Source of the DNA: Rhyacophila brunnea
Lineage: Eukaryota > Arthropoda > Insecta > Trichoptera > Rhyacophilidae
Assembly: GCA_022495005.1 (NCBI GenBank)
Contig: JAGYXB010001061.1
Span: 1-64,000, forward strand
Length of the DNA: 64,000 bases
Direction of reading: 5' to 3'
Shown here: positions 13,023 through 25,262 of the stretch, one piece after another
Position numbering within the stretch: the stretch's first letter is position 1
Layout: every line of letters starts with the position of its first letter
The notes under the pieces: model-generated
Database searches by the model: none
The model's input: the letters and a program-made list of their open reading frames with translations, nothing else
Told to the model about the DNA's origin: nothing
Translations under genes and position numbers: made by a program

Positions 13023-13517
13023 CTTGTATAATAAATCTTTCAGTGATAAATGGCCTGAAAATAGTACTGGTTTCAAGTTTTGAATTTGACATATGAGTTT
13101 GACAGTTCACGTGTAGTACCATAAACAAAAATACTGGCTGCAAAACCATAGACTAATATAGAGTAATATATTACCATAGATATAGAATAATAGCAAATTA
13201 TTAACTTCTGTGATCTTATACTCCCGGATGAAAAACTATTGTATCAAATATATTAATTTTATTATATATTTTCAACCGAGACAATGTGTCGCAATCTACT
13301 ATGTATAATTTTTGCCGAAATGCTGTAATTTCTTGGACCGCATACTAAATTCGGCGACAAAAAGATGGCAACACTAGTGCTACTGTCAAATTTGAAGCAT
13401 AGACAATACAATATCTCGTCGATACTCGAGAGCCGAGTGAAAATACTCGAGTTTTAATTCGAAACGATCGCAAAGTAAAAGTTAACGAAAGATTAGAGTA
13501 GTAAAATTAATGTCAAA
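13023..13517. promoter_or_regulatory. Divergent promoter between TARBP1 and AGK
   Basis: The two start codons point away from each other across only 495 bases, so both genes must start transcription inside this interval. Visible motifs are an E-box CACGTG (13108-13113) next to TTTGACAG, then GGCAACACT (13367-13375) with CTGTCAAA (13383-13390), and two copies of ATACTCGAG just upstream of the AGK start. GGCAACACT resembles the Drosophila core-promoter motif 1 family in form, but its function here is inference. Confidence 0.6.
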
Positions 13518-16500
13518 ATGATTGTAAAAACACTAAAAATCTTGCGAAATAATTGGAAAAAGTCAACGTTTGGATTCTTGGTCCTAACTTACGGAATTGC
13601 ATCAACCAAGAAAAAATATGAGTAAGTTTCATTGTGGCAAATTTTAATAAACAATTATTGAGTAGGTGTTTTTTTAATGAACCGTGTAGGTGTTATTTAT
13701 TATACTGCTATAATTTCGTGGTGTATTTTAGCGCAGACCATACCAGTTTCGTTATCCGAATATTGTATTGCATCATAATATTAGTTTATAAATACCAAAC
13801 ACCTAATCAGCAAACATAATTAAACAATAAATGGGAAATACTATTTATTCAAAATAATCTGCTGAAAATTCATTCAACCAGTGTTTCTCAACCGCCGGCC
13901 CGCAGATATTTTCTGGCGGTCCAAAAATAATTGTCACCCATTTTAACCGGTTCTATACATTCAGCGAGTTATCTCCTTCGAATTTAAACCCAGTTTTCTT
14001 CCCACTGGCAATTGAATTGCATAATCTAAAAAAAATAAACACACTGACATCTGTTTGAATAATTATGAAATACTAAGCCACAAATATCGGTATTACAGCG
14101 ATTTTAGTAAAGCTTCGCTTTACATTAAACGTGTGTCGTCTGTCAGATACTGCCATAGTAATATCGTGAGGTATAGGAAATGTTAAAAAAGGAAGAATAA
14201 CCATTCTAAATTACAAATCCATTTAATTATCGTCCCAATTTTCAACTAACTGTTCATGTGAGAGGACTTTTTTGGCCACGTCAGCAATAAAAATGAAACG
14301 GCAACCAAATGGATATCACTGCCGCGCTTTGTCTCTGTCAAACAACACCGAAGCCACAGTTATTAACTATTCTAGTAAAGATGTAGTAGCAGATTTAGCA
14401 CTATTTAAAAATTATTTAACGGTGAATTATTGAACTACCTTAATTATGTATTATGTTTGTTTTAGTACGAATATAGTAATGAGAGCATGCTGTGAAGAAG
14501 CATTGAAGTTTGGAGAAGCACGTATTCCTGCAACTGTAAATCCACGCGCAATCACAGTAATTTTGAATCCAGCTGCAAATAAAAGAAGCGCAAAAGCAGA
14601 TTATGAAGCGTATTGCGAACCTCTTCTGCATCTGGCTGGCATCAGTGTCAAAGTTATGCTAACCAATTCGGAAGGTCATGCCAAGGAACTCGTGGAAGAA
14701 TTGCCGGAAACTGAATCCATTATTGTAGCTGGGGGAGATGGCACACTAAGTGAAGCGATAACAGGTTAACATTCAATTCCTTGTTAATTGATTTCAATAA
14801 CAATTTAATCAACATTAACACGAATCTTACTAATGAATGATGTTTTTACACAAGCTAATTATTAATTCATTAGCAAATGGTTTCCACCGGGTTTAACTTG
14901 TTCGAAAATAATGTTCCATATATGTAAGTGTACAAAATGTAGATTATTTAAAATCAATTTCCATCAATCACACTCTTGTCAACAATCCCATGTGGTGCTT
15001 CATTCAAATCGCGTAATCATCACTGTGGATAACACAGTGATTTTCAGTTCTGAAATTCTGATTCTTGAGATTTAAAAATTCGGAAATAAAATAAAAGAAT
15101 ATTTGAGATTCAAGGATTCAAAAATTAAACAATTTTTAATTCTCGGGAATAATTTAAGATTGGTTTATTCTCAAGATACTCAAGGTATTCATGGATTGAA
15201 TATTCGATGTGGTGAAATCTTTTCGAATTCTCAAGAATCTCATTTCACAAGATTTCATAAAAATAACCTTGAGGAAAGAGAATCATGTTCTCTCGTTATT
15301 TTCTTCTTGATCAAATCCTTTAATTACCACAATAGCTGAGATTACATGCAAATTGTACGTATGCAGTTCACCGTATTACAGTTCACCATGAGTTGTCATA
15401 CCAGAAACAGATTGACACCAAAAAATTATGCGTTGTTCTCGGAAGATATCACGAGCACCTAATAACTAACTTACTTTTGAATCATTAAGAATTGTAGGTA
15501 TATAAATATATCGTCTCTGTTCTGGCAGAACACACTAACTGGAGAATACTAGTTTTCAGTAATTAGACTTTGAAGTTGTTAAAATGTTTGAAATGGTCCA
15601 TCATGTGAATTTATTAAGTAATCATAAAAAGGATGAGTTTAAAATAAAGACTGGTTATTTATTAAGAAGGTTTCCAGGCGATAAAGTTTGAAATAAGGAA
15701 CATTTTGGTATAACTAACTCAATATGTCATTTTTTCGAATTAGTGTCTTCTGCCAGACCAGTGACGATATACGATTGTATTTCTAATTTACGTACCTACC
15801 TTTTTTCTTCTGTGTTTTCCTTGTATTTCCGTGGTTTTTATTATTATAATTATAATATATCTATTTTCAATACAAAAGCTCGCTGTGAACTGTGATACGG
15901 CGAACTGCATTCATACAATTTTTCAGACACGGATGGCTGACGCATATTGCTATATTGTTCGATCCAAAGAGCCTACATGTCTTTGATTCGATCTGTATAC
16001 TGTATTTTTTTTATCCACAATTGATTCTGAAATATCAACCACATTTATCGGTGGCGTGGGGTGGAGGTAGGCTGATCCAACATAAATAGTGCACATTAAA
16101 CTTTGTCAGTCATAGTTTTTAGTTTTAATTGAGATAAGAATACAAATTAAAGATGGTGCTGGCTAGTTTTTATAAACTAATTAAACCTTAGGCCAAGCCA
16201 AATTATAATAGTTTAGATATGCTATGAGCGATCCATCAAAAATAGAGCACACTTTTTCAATCATACTTAAGTATTTGTTTTTTCGAATTAAGAATACCTA
16301 TTATTACAGATGATAAGTATTGGTTCATCATCATCAGGGGCGCGACAACCCAGTGTGGGTCCTGTCCTTCTCCAACAGCTCCCTCCACCTGTCCCTATCC
16401 AGTGGCCACTTTCCAATTCGGTACCCCCAGAATACGGCAGTCACTGACAGCTCCATCCAACCAGCGAATCTTTGGCCTACCTCTTCTTCTGCTGGACATC

Positions 16501-18062
16501 ACTCTCTTTGCCGGTTCATTGTCATTCATACGGTGCACATGACCTAGCCATCGCAGTCTCCCAATCTCAATTGATTGAACTGCGCTGCAATCTTCGTACA
16601 GCCCATAGAGCTCAGCATTATATCTTCTCCTCCAATTGGTGCCGTCCTTGATCGGTCCATATATACGGTGGAGAATTTTTCTGTCAAAGATGTTCAGGGC
16701 TCGTTCATTTCACACAGTTAATGTCCAGGTTTCCGATGCGTAGGTGAGCACTGGCTTTACAAGTGTCTAAGTATGGTAAGTATTGGTTAGTTTTTTAAAA
16801 TCCATTAAGCTCTGCCTACCCAAACCAAACCAAACCAAATTATGTATAATTTGATGACATAATTTTAGATATTTTATTTATAGACAAATATTTTTTGACT
16901 ATTATCTATTACGGTATTAGTTACGGTATTAGTTAGGTATTAGTAGGCTTACGCTGGGTTCAATTGAATTCAAAAAACTAATAAACACTATCTGCAATTT
17001 GTAGTCTTATTTTAATGAAAAAAAATACGTATGACTGACAAAGGTTAGTGTGCGCTATGTATATCAGGTCTTAGCCTACGTCCACCCTTCGCCACTGACA
17101 TTTATATTCTTTATGTTTCATTTTTAATGACATGATTAATTTTTTATATCACGACATGTCTTAATAATATATTCTGATATATATTTCCAGGTCTTTTGCG
17201 TAAGGATGAAAAAAACAATACAAGGACTATTGGCATATTACCGTTGGGAAGGAGAAATACAGTCGGTAATAAACTATTCCCACTTGGAAATAAATTGGCA
17301 AAAGTGAGACAACTAACAGATGCTACAATGGCTATCATTAAAAATGAGACACTGCCCAAAGACATTATGAAAGTTGAGGCTCTTGAAACTGAAACAGAAA
17401 TACCGGGAAAACCAATTTTCGCTGTAGGCGCGATTGAATGGGGTGCTTTTCGAGACGCATTCGCTAAACGAGACAAATATTGGATTTATGGAGGTCTAAG
17501 AGATTATGCCACCTTTATTTTCAATGGCTATAAAAGTTCTTTATGTTGGGATTGCAAAGGCACAATAAAATATACACCTCCGTGTCATGGGTGCAATAAT
17601 TGTAGGCAAGCAGTCGTCCCTAAACCGAAGCTATTTAGATGGTTAGATTTTATCATGCCCAAGGAAAAAGATGACAACACAGGTGTGGATTTCAAAAATA
17701 TCGTCAATGAAAATTGTGCTAATGTCGAAGAGAAATGTTTCAAAACTACTGACTTCGTTTTGTCTACCGTTCGCGGTGACAATGGGGCACCGTCTCATTT
17801 GGCAATCACACTAGGAAAAATGAACATGGGTTATTCTGAGTTTGTCTCTGAAGGCTGGCGACGAGTCAACGAAAAGCCCCCGAAAATAAATGAAACTGTG
17901 AAAGCGAGATCGATAGAAATATTTCCATTGAATGTGTCAAAAGAAGGGAAAGAGATATGGTTTGGCATTGACAATGAAGAATTTGATGTGAAGCCTATCA
18001 AAATAACGATATTACCAGATGCTGTTAAAGTATTCTGTAAAACTGGTACTTTGGCAAACTAA
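13518..18062 (+). CDS. AGK: Acylglycerol kinase (multi-substrate lipid kinase)
   Basis: Three exons (13518-13621, 14466-14764, 17191-18062) join with GT..AG ends into 424 residues; human AGK has 422. The N terminus (MIVKTLKILRNNWKKSTFGF..) is basic and hydrophobic, as in the mitochondrial protein. The diacylglycerol-kinase catalytic core begins with ITVILNPAANKRSAK and reaches the nucleotide-binding loop GGDGT at residues 124-128. A conserved C-terminal half follows (WGSFRDA-like WGAFRDA, then KYWIYGGL). Known role: phosphorylates mono- and diacylglycerol and, independently of catalysis, belongs to the TIM22 carrier translocase of the inner mitochondrial membrane in mammals. Five cysteines at 253, 256, 266, 269 and 272 (CWDC..CHGCNNC) form a possible metal-binding cluster not present in the human protein. 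Intron 2 carries a hAT element. The identification is firm. Confidence 0.95.
13879..13945. mobile_element. Orphan hAT left end
   Basis: CAGTGTTTCTCAACCGCCGG followed by CCCGCAGATATTTTCTGGCGG has the classic hAT terminal form. It sits in AGK intron 1. No matching right end or duplication was found nearby, so this is a decayed copy. Confidence 0.45.
16049..17097. mobile_element. hAT-type element in AGK intron 2, perfect 8-bp TSD
   Basis: The left end CGGTGGCGTGGGGTGGAGGT and the reverse complement of the right end, CAGTGGCGAAGGGTGGACGT, share most bases, and the match continues inward (GTGCACATTAAACTTTGTCAGTCAT against GCGCACACTAACCTTTGTCAGTCAT). The exact duplication ACATTTAT flanks it at 16041-16048 and 17098-17105. 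It has no transposase. A retroposon tail at 16324-16775 is nested inside, so the pre-insertion element was near 600 bp. A lone end of the same family is present at 36585-36654. Confidence 0.88.
16324..16775 (-). mobile_element. RTE-like LINE 3' tail, 5'-truncated
   Basis: The sequence is closely similar to 21914-22290, the 3' part of the longer LINE in this window. Both end on the minus strand in a short GAT-type tandem tail (read as CATCATCAT on the plus strand). A simple-repeat tail instead of poly(A) is typical of the RTE clade. The copy is 5'-truncated and lies within the hAT element of AGK intron 2. Confidence 0.8.
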
Positions 18063-18138
18063 CTTTTTTATGCCTTTAAAAGATTATTATGTATAGTACA
18101 TTCAAAAAATAATTTTTATGCTTTGTTTCGTCTATCAA

Positions 18139-18144
18139 AATAAA
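18139..18144 (+). other. Poly(A) signal of AGK
   Basis: AATAAA lies 77 bases after the AGK stop codon, a plausible 3' end signal. Confidence 0.6.
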
Positions 18145-18145
18145 A

Positions 18146-19439
18146 ATATTATAACTGTTTTTAAGTTTTTTATTTTCACCCTAATTATTATCGTAAGTCG
18201 GAGCTTAGAAATAGTTACACATAGCGAATAAAGTGGTGAATATAATTGAAATGCCCAGTCATATTCTTAATTTCAGAGAAATCAAATTTAAACTGCAGTA
18301 ATATTTAAATTTGGTTACTGCGCAATATTTGTGGATTTTCATTTGCCGCTAATTTATGGTTTACAGTTTTACACTAGTTTACCGCAGGATCTTTGGATAA
18401 AAAATATGTGTTATTATATTGTTTTTTGATAAATAGCTTGGCGATTCTCATAGATGATGGCAAACTCAATTTTTTTTAATGAAAATAACCTTCATTTTTA
18501 TTCTGGCCTTTCAATTTATATAGCCTTTTAACAGCGGGGACACCTCTTGCTAAAGTGCCTTAAGCAGAATTAAAATGCTGCCCCCACCCATTTTAGTCTA
18601 AAGTATCAAATGATGTGTAGCTAAATTTGTTATATACCTATTGCATGTTATCATTGCTTCTACCTTAAAGAAAGAAATCCAATTAAAGATATTTACATAT
18701 ACCTGTTATCAACAGGCTTTTCTTGGTGTTTATAAATATTAAATAAAAGCGGGCCAAACCGTTACCCTGATCTCTGTCAACAATTGAAAAAACACCTGAT
18801 CTGATTCCCTGCTCAACTACGTAGATGTTTTATTCTTAGGTAAAGTCCTCCGTCCGGTATATGGAAGTAACATGCCGGACGAAGATGAAAAGCAAACGTT
18901 AAGGTAATATTAAAGTATGAAAGATGATGTATGCAATCAATAGTTTAAGAATACAATAAATTTGTTTTATAAAAAAAAATATGTACTAGCTATAAGAAAT
19001 AAAATGTTAAGTTATGAGGTTTAAATGAAGGAATGAAGTAAATTCAAATATTATAATTTTGCCGCGCATTGCGCAACGCTGAACTCGTCATGCGCCGGCG
19101 CTGAGGTCCACCTCGTAATTCGCCAAATCAAAAAATCATCCGATCGGATTTGGCCAATCACGGGAGTTCCTTCAAAAGCTGGCTTGGGTTGAAGAGTGGT
19201 AAAAGAACCCTGTGGCAAGCAGTGAGCGTCTTTTGGTCAAAGTGAACAGACCCGAATTCTGTAAAAACCTGAAAATAAACTTTTGTAAAACTAACCATGA
19301 AAATACAAGACCACATACGAATAAGAAAGACTTTTTATTTAATTTTTGTGAATCCGGGGTTCTATCAACACCCGAGCTAGTCACTGAATCCTGGATATCT
19401 CAATACTTGTGTGTCACCGCCTGCAGCGAAAATTCATTT
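18146..19439. other. Gene-free spacer after AGK
   Basis: AT-rich with no recognisable coding or structural feature. A GC-rich patch at about 19060-19160 (GCCGCGCATTGCGCAACGC) is isolated and unexplained. Confidence 0.4.
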
Positions 19440-19559
19440 TCCACAAAATATTCTTTTTTATTATTAGGGTCAGTGTGTTTATCTCACTTATCTGGTTGAC
19501 CCACCACGCCGGGCCCCCAGGCTAGAGCCCTGTCAGCGCCCCCCTTGTGGGGGCCATGA
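19440..19559 (-). mobile_element. Fragment of the CATGG-ended MITE family
   Basis: Reverse-oriented copy of the left part of the intact element at 56238-56566. It shares the segments GTTTATCTCACTTATCTGG, GGGCCCCCAGGCT, AGCCCTGTCAG and the terminal CTTGTGGGGGCCATG. Only this end survives. Confidence 0.65.
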
Positions 19560-20290
19560 CTGATTGTATTGACTTACATAGTGTGACAATTTGACCATTA
19601 AGAAAAAAGGTGAGTCGAGGTAAGTGTGACATATAATTCAATGAGATGAATTTCAACGTGGTTCATGATGAATAGGTGTGTTTTAAACAGTTGAAAACTT
19701 TACCGTAGGATCTACAAAGGCATTACAATTAATATGTACAGAAGGAACCCACTGTATATTTTACTATAATACAACATTTTAGTATTTTTTGATCACTAGT
19801 CAGTTTGTTACACTTACCCCAATATTGAGGTAAGTGTAACTAAATTCATCTTTATTCCAAAAGTACTTCAAAACCATAATGTATTATGTGCATAGAAAGG
19901 TAATATTTCATTTAATGGATATTGAGTCTTGAGCTAAAACTACAGTATAGAGTTTCAACAAAATAGACTAAAACATTTTTTTGGGGTAAGTGTGTGTCTT
20001 ACTAATGTATGAAGCGCTAGTGATGTCCCGAAAGAAAAACGACATATTTTTTATTAATCAACGTAGATAGTTGACAGAAATCCGATGACATTAACGAGTT
20101 TACTTTTTGAAGGATCATGGGAAAAACTTGTTATGTCAAGTTGACAGTCAACATTATATATTCATTGTGGATAATCCTTTAAATTCAGGTTGATGATTAT
20201 ACTGTTTAATAAGACAACTTATAGTACCAATTGATTACAAAAGGATCGCAAACTTATTTTCAAACATATTCTACGGCTTGCGGTTTTTAG

Positions 20291-20535
20291 CATGGAACAT
20301 GCTTTTGTCTTGACCACCCGGCCGGATTCGTTACGAAAATATCGCACAGGCAACGGTAACGAAAACAAAAAATAAAGTCACGAAAGTAGCGCGGCGCGGG
20401 CTGGAGTGGCTTCAGTTGGCCGCGAACGGCGTTTCGGGAACAGCGTGTGACCCGCGCCCTACAATTTATTTTATTTTCCTTCGAATTTGGACAACCAGCA
20501 TTCAGAGAACCAGTGGGCAAAGCATGTTCCATGTT
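20291..20535. mobile_element. MITE-like inverted-repeat element
   Basis: Ends are CATGGAACATGCTTTTGTC and the reverse complement of CATGGAACATGCTTTGCCC. The interior is GC-rich (GCGGCGCGGGCTGG, CCGCGAACGGCG) within AT-rich surroundings. There is no coding capacity and no clear target duplication beyond TTTA-like flanks. Family not recognised. Confidence 0.55.
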
Positions 20536-20825
20536 TAATAATTTTAGCCGTTAGGGTTTAAGTAACCATCATCTTTAAATAATATTTTTTTTTTTAATAA
20601 AACCTATAAACCAATTGTGTCAGGGTACTTCATAAGAATAAATAATAATCATAAAATCATAACAATTGTGTGATATTTTTCTGAAGTAAGGATTTTTTTA
20701 TATGTTGGGAACACTTATATCCATATGAAAACAACTTCAGAAACCCCCTCTTACCTCAGTTGCCAAGGAGGTGGGCTGACATTCGGTCGACTTTTTTGGT
20801 CATGAAGTTTTGCTCCTAGCTGTAG

Positions 20826-20917
20826 TTCTTAGTGATATTAACGCGCGTGTTTGAACATGTACCTAACCGATTTTTTTTAAACGGTACCTTTTCAAACACG
20901 CACGTTAATATGATCTT
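20826..20917. repeat. Fold-back (hairpin) repeat
   Basis: GATATTAACGCGCGTGTTTGAA and its near-perfect inverted copy TTCAAACACGCACGTTAATATG flank a 40-base loop. One arm plus its flank recurs in TARBP1 intron 2 near 8385-8435 (ACATGCGCGTTAACATGATC), so this is a dispersed family. Confidence 0.6.
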
Positions 20918-21913
20918 ACTCCCTACTTCAATTATAGTTTCTCAATTTATGGCTACGGCCGTATGTTGTAGCTTAACCACTGGGGAATGCCAAAAGAAAT
21001 GGCGTATTTAAAAAAAACACTACCTTATTCTTAGGTCAATAATTATTATAAAGCAATCATTATTCGTAAGATGTTTATCACACTTGAATGATCAAAGACA
21101 TAGCTTATAATTAGTATCTTTAGAATTATCTTTAAATGTGTTAATCTTGCCCATTTTTTGAATAATAAAATGCTAATTCTTGTCAAATTTGGGATCACAG
21201 AGATTATCAATATAATTTTTTATCGTAAATATTTCACTGTAATAAATTACCGACATAAATTATACTTATAGTTTTATAAATGCGTTTAAAAATTAATAAA
21301 TGTAAAAAATCTTAACACCACTGCACATGCGTGTACTGAAATATGACTATATTCTAAAACATTAGAGCGAGAGATTTAAAAGAATCCTATTTTATGTAAT
21401 AAAAATACTTTATGCAGTCATCAAATGTTTAAAATAAATATAACGGATAATAAGACTTATACAAGAAATTATATAAATAGATTATCTACAACATTGATGG
21501 ATGGAAGGAATGTCCAGGATCATGCATTGAAAATACAATAAAAGTTCCATTTTGACCTACGCTGAGCACGTCCGCCCTTCAAAATTTCAAAATTTTCCCA
21601 TTTTTTAAGAATAAAATAAAATAAAATTAGTAATAACAAAGCTATACACAATTTGTTGTACTTACATATTGTTATAATTGTAAAATAATAAATGCTTAAT
21701 ATGTTTAATACGCTTAGTTCATTTACTGTTTTTTTTCTGGTTCATTCTTTAGATTCTGTGTTCAATTACTGGGCTTTTCTGTGTTAATTTATATATATAT
21801 ATATATATTTTATTAAACAGAGGTGTGTTGCACATTATATCTATTAAATTCGTTTAAATCTAAACAAGTTATAGATGAGTACAACATTTTTTAAAAGAAC
21901 GTATAAGAATCAT

Positions 21914-24900
21914 CATCATCATCAGGGAAGCGACAACCCGGTGTGGGTCCTGGCCTCCTCCAACAGCTCCCTCCACCTGTCCCTACCCAGTGTGGCCGCT
22001 TTCCAATTTGGTACCCCCAGAATACGGCAGTCACTGGCAGCTCATGGCACATGACCTAGCCATCGCAGTCTCCCAATCTTAATTGATTGTACTGCGCTGC
22101 AATCGTCGTACAGCCCGTAGAGCTCAGCATTATAATATCTTCACCTCCAATTGGTGCCATCCCTGATCGGTCCATATATACGGCGGAGAATTTTTCTTTC
22201 AAAGATGTTCAGGGCTCGTTCATTTCACAGAGTTAATGTCCAGGTTTCCGATGCATAGGTGAGCACTGGCTTTACAAGTGTCTTGTAAAGAGTGCTTTTA
22301 GTTCGGCGAGATAGTATGCGGGACTTAAAATGTCTTAGCAGGCCAAAGTAGCATTTATTCGCAGACATGATTCTCTTGTTGATTTCTTCTGTAATATCAT
22401 TATGTCAAGTTACAAGAGATCCAAGGTATATGAAACTGTCGACCGTATCAAACTTGTATGCACCAATATCTAACTTTGGTGCGACTTCTCGTGGTGTGAC
22501 ATAGACAGGCATGTATTTAGTTTTTGCCTCGTTTATTTGTAAACCCATTCTTTTGGCAGAGGCTTCTAGTGCTGTGAATGCCTTTTTCAGCGCCAATTTT
22601 GATAATATGGCAATGATGTCGATATCATCGGCATACGCCAGCAGCTGCACAGGCTTATTAATTATCGTGCCGCTGCCACGGGCATCAATCTTTGCATCCC
22701 GTATCACCTTTTCTAGCGCAATATTGAAAAGAAGGCATGCCAGAGCGTCACCATGCCGAGGCCATTCAGTGATATAAATGGCTCGGATATTTCCGCTTGA
22801 AGCTTCACCCGGCATTGTACTGGTGTCATTGTCATCTCTACAAGTTTAATTATTTTCGTCGGAATTTCAAATTCTCGCATTGCTTCGTATAACCGGTATC
22901 GATTAATGCTATCATAAGCTGCCTTAAAATCAATGAACAGGTGATACGTGTTAATATTGAATTAAGTGGTCTTTTCTAGAATCTGCCTTAGAGTGAATAT
23001 GTGAGTAACACAATATGATCTCCCTCGTCGAAAGCCTCCTTGGTAGTGCACGAGTATTCCTTCTACAATGGGTTCCAGCCGCTGGAATATCAGAATTGAC
23101 AACAGTTTATATCAATGATACTCAACCTTTTTTTTCTTCGGGCCAAATACATATATTTGTAAAGTAACGTGGGCCGCATCACTACTGGTGTGACGAAAAA
23201 ATCATGAAACCCCCCTTTTTTACAAAACATTTTTGAGATTTTAAAAATTGTGTGTTTTTTAAATTAATCGTGTGCAATAGCAACACTCTTATACCAGATC
23301 TGATGTGGACCATAATGACAATCCTCTTCGGGTGTCGAAAAAGTCGAAACGACTCTCAAGATGTACGAAATTCCTGATAATAAATGTGTTTCGGGCCGCA
23401 TATAAAAGCTTAAAGGGCCGCATGTGGCCCGCGGGCCGCAGGTTGAGTATCGCTGGTTTATATGCAGAGTTAAGGAGTGTCACCCCTCTGTAGTTACTAC
23501 ATTCTAGTTGGTCTCCTTTCTTGTGCAGGGGACAAATCAGCCCATCCTTTCACTCCTCTGGCATCTTTTCTGAAGTTCATACTTGGTGGATTAGGCTATG
23601 CAAATGTTTGAGCAGGCTTTCTCCCCCACATTTTATTAATTCACTCTGTAGGTTATCTATTCCAGGCGATTTGTTTGTTTTTAAACTTGACATGGCACCT
23701 TTTACCTCATTTAATATCGGTGGTTCTTCGTTATCATCCATGCCATATTGTACTAATTCCTGGTCATGAGTATTAATGTTAGTGTTGCCGGCATCATTAT
23801 GGGGGGTATTTAAATGTTGATCAAAGAAACCCACCCACCGGGCAAGAATACGGTGCTTTTCTGTGAGTATCATGCCATTGTCATCCTTGCACATTGTGAT
23901 ACGAGGCTTGAAACCCTTCCTAACATTATTTATCTTTCTATAGAACAGCCGACTTTCTTGGGCTTTATAGTGTTCTTGGAATAGGATCATTTCCTTTTTT
24001 AAATACTCAAGTTTCTTTTTCTTGTGTAGTTTCTTTTTGTCACGCCGGCGCTTTTTATACTTATCGACTGATGCCCGTGTTTTCTTCTGTAGCATTATTA
24101 AGTAAGTCTCATTCTTTCTCGTAGTGACTTCGCGGCAATCTTCGTCAAACCATTCTGATCGTTCACCTGTTTTTCGGCGTCCTACGGTATCATTAGCTGA
24201 GGATACTATGACAGTCTTGCACTCTTCCCAGTGTTGATTCACCTTTTCATGGTCTCCAACCTCATCATTGTCGCTCAGGTGAGTGTTCAAGCTCTCCTGG
24301 TACCGAGCCAGTTCCTGCGGAATCTTCAGTTTCTCTGTGTCAAAGGGTTTTTCTCTAGCTCTTATTTCTTTTTTGGTATTTGAGATCTTTGCTCTAACTT
24401 TTCCACACACTAGGAAATAGTCTGAGTCTACATTAGCCCCTCTGTATGTCCGGACGCTCATTAGATTCGATCTGTGCCTGTTATCTATCAAAATATGGTC
24501 TATTTAGTTTATTGTGCACCCATCCGGGGATTTCCAAGTTCCCTTATATATATACTTACGGGGAAACATTGTGCTTCCAATAACCATATTTAGTGACGCT
24601 GCACAGCTAATTAGCCGGGTACCATTGTCATTACTTTCATTGTGAAGACTATGTTTTCCGACAATGGCAGTGTAGATCTCCTCCCGTCCTATTTTAGCAT
24701 TTAGATCACCGAGTATTATTTTCACATCGTGATTTGGGCAACTGTTGTACGTGCTTTCTAATGCATCGTAGAAGTCCTCTTTTTCCTCATCCGACTTATC
24801 CTCTGTAGGGGCATGTACGCTTATAAATGAGTAATTGAAGAAACTTCCTTTAATTCGCAGTCGCATGATCCTTGGGTTGACTGGTTCGAACCCAATAATT

Positions 24901-25262
24901 AAATGTTTCACTCGTTTGCTTACGATGAATCCAGTCTTGTTCTGTAAGGAGTTTAAGTGCTCCTGGTCGATAGAGCGATAATGTATTTTATGTTCCAAAT
25001 CGTATTTCCTTAAAGCGTTTGCCAGGTTGTCTGAGTTTAGTGTCCGGTTTCCGAGGCTGTTGTTGTGGTTTCGTAACAATGTATTTTTAACGGGATGAGG
25101 TTGTTAGCCTCATGCCCAACCCCCTTTTCGGAGGGCCATTTCTTCCTTCTCCGTTAGCCCTGACTACACCTTCCACCAGGGTTGACTACCTGATCTTAGG
25201 TGTAGTTGCTCAGGTTTTCAGGGTTCACCACGTGAAGGTAGAGATAGGAATTGAGTAGGAGA
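21914..25262 (-). mobile_element. RTE-like non-LTR retrotransposon, degenerate
   Basis: A minus-strand LINE with an endonuclease followed by a reverse transcriptase. Endonuclease blocks include FISVHAPTEDKSDEEKEDFY, IILGDLNAKIG and TWKSPDGCTIN at 25079-24504. An in-frame stop at 24504-24506 separates this from the continuation IDNRHRSNLMSVRTYRGAN to 23577. The RT core appears at 22815-22405 with the catalytic LLAYADDIDI motif. The start of the endonuclease is missing, the RT middle is scrambled, and a hAT MITE sits at 23113-23455. The 3' end has a GAT tandem tail. The element is dead: stops, frame loss and an insertion. Confidence 0.88.
23113..23455. mobile_element. hAT MITE inside a LINE, perfect 8-bp TSD
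   Basis: 343 bp with terminal repeats CAATGATACTCAACC and the reverse complement of CAGCGATACTCAACC (13 of 15 match). The exact 8-base duplication GTTTATAT is present at 23105-23112 and 23456-23463. The right interior carries CATGTGGCCCGCGGGCCGCA, typical of BED-type hAT ends. It disrupts the reverse-transcriptase region of the LINE and is therefore younger than it. Confidence 0.9.

Noticed and set aside
21798..21818. TA run and ATT runs (also 50110-50150) as functional elements
   Set aside because: Simple microsatellites of a kind expected in AT-rich DNA.
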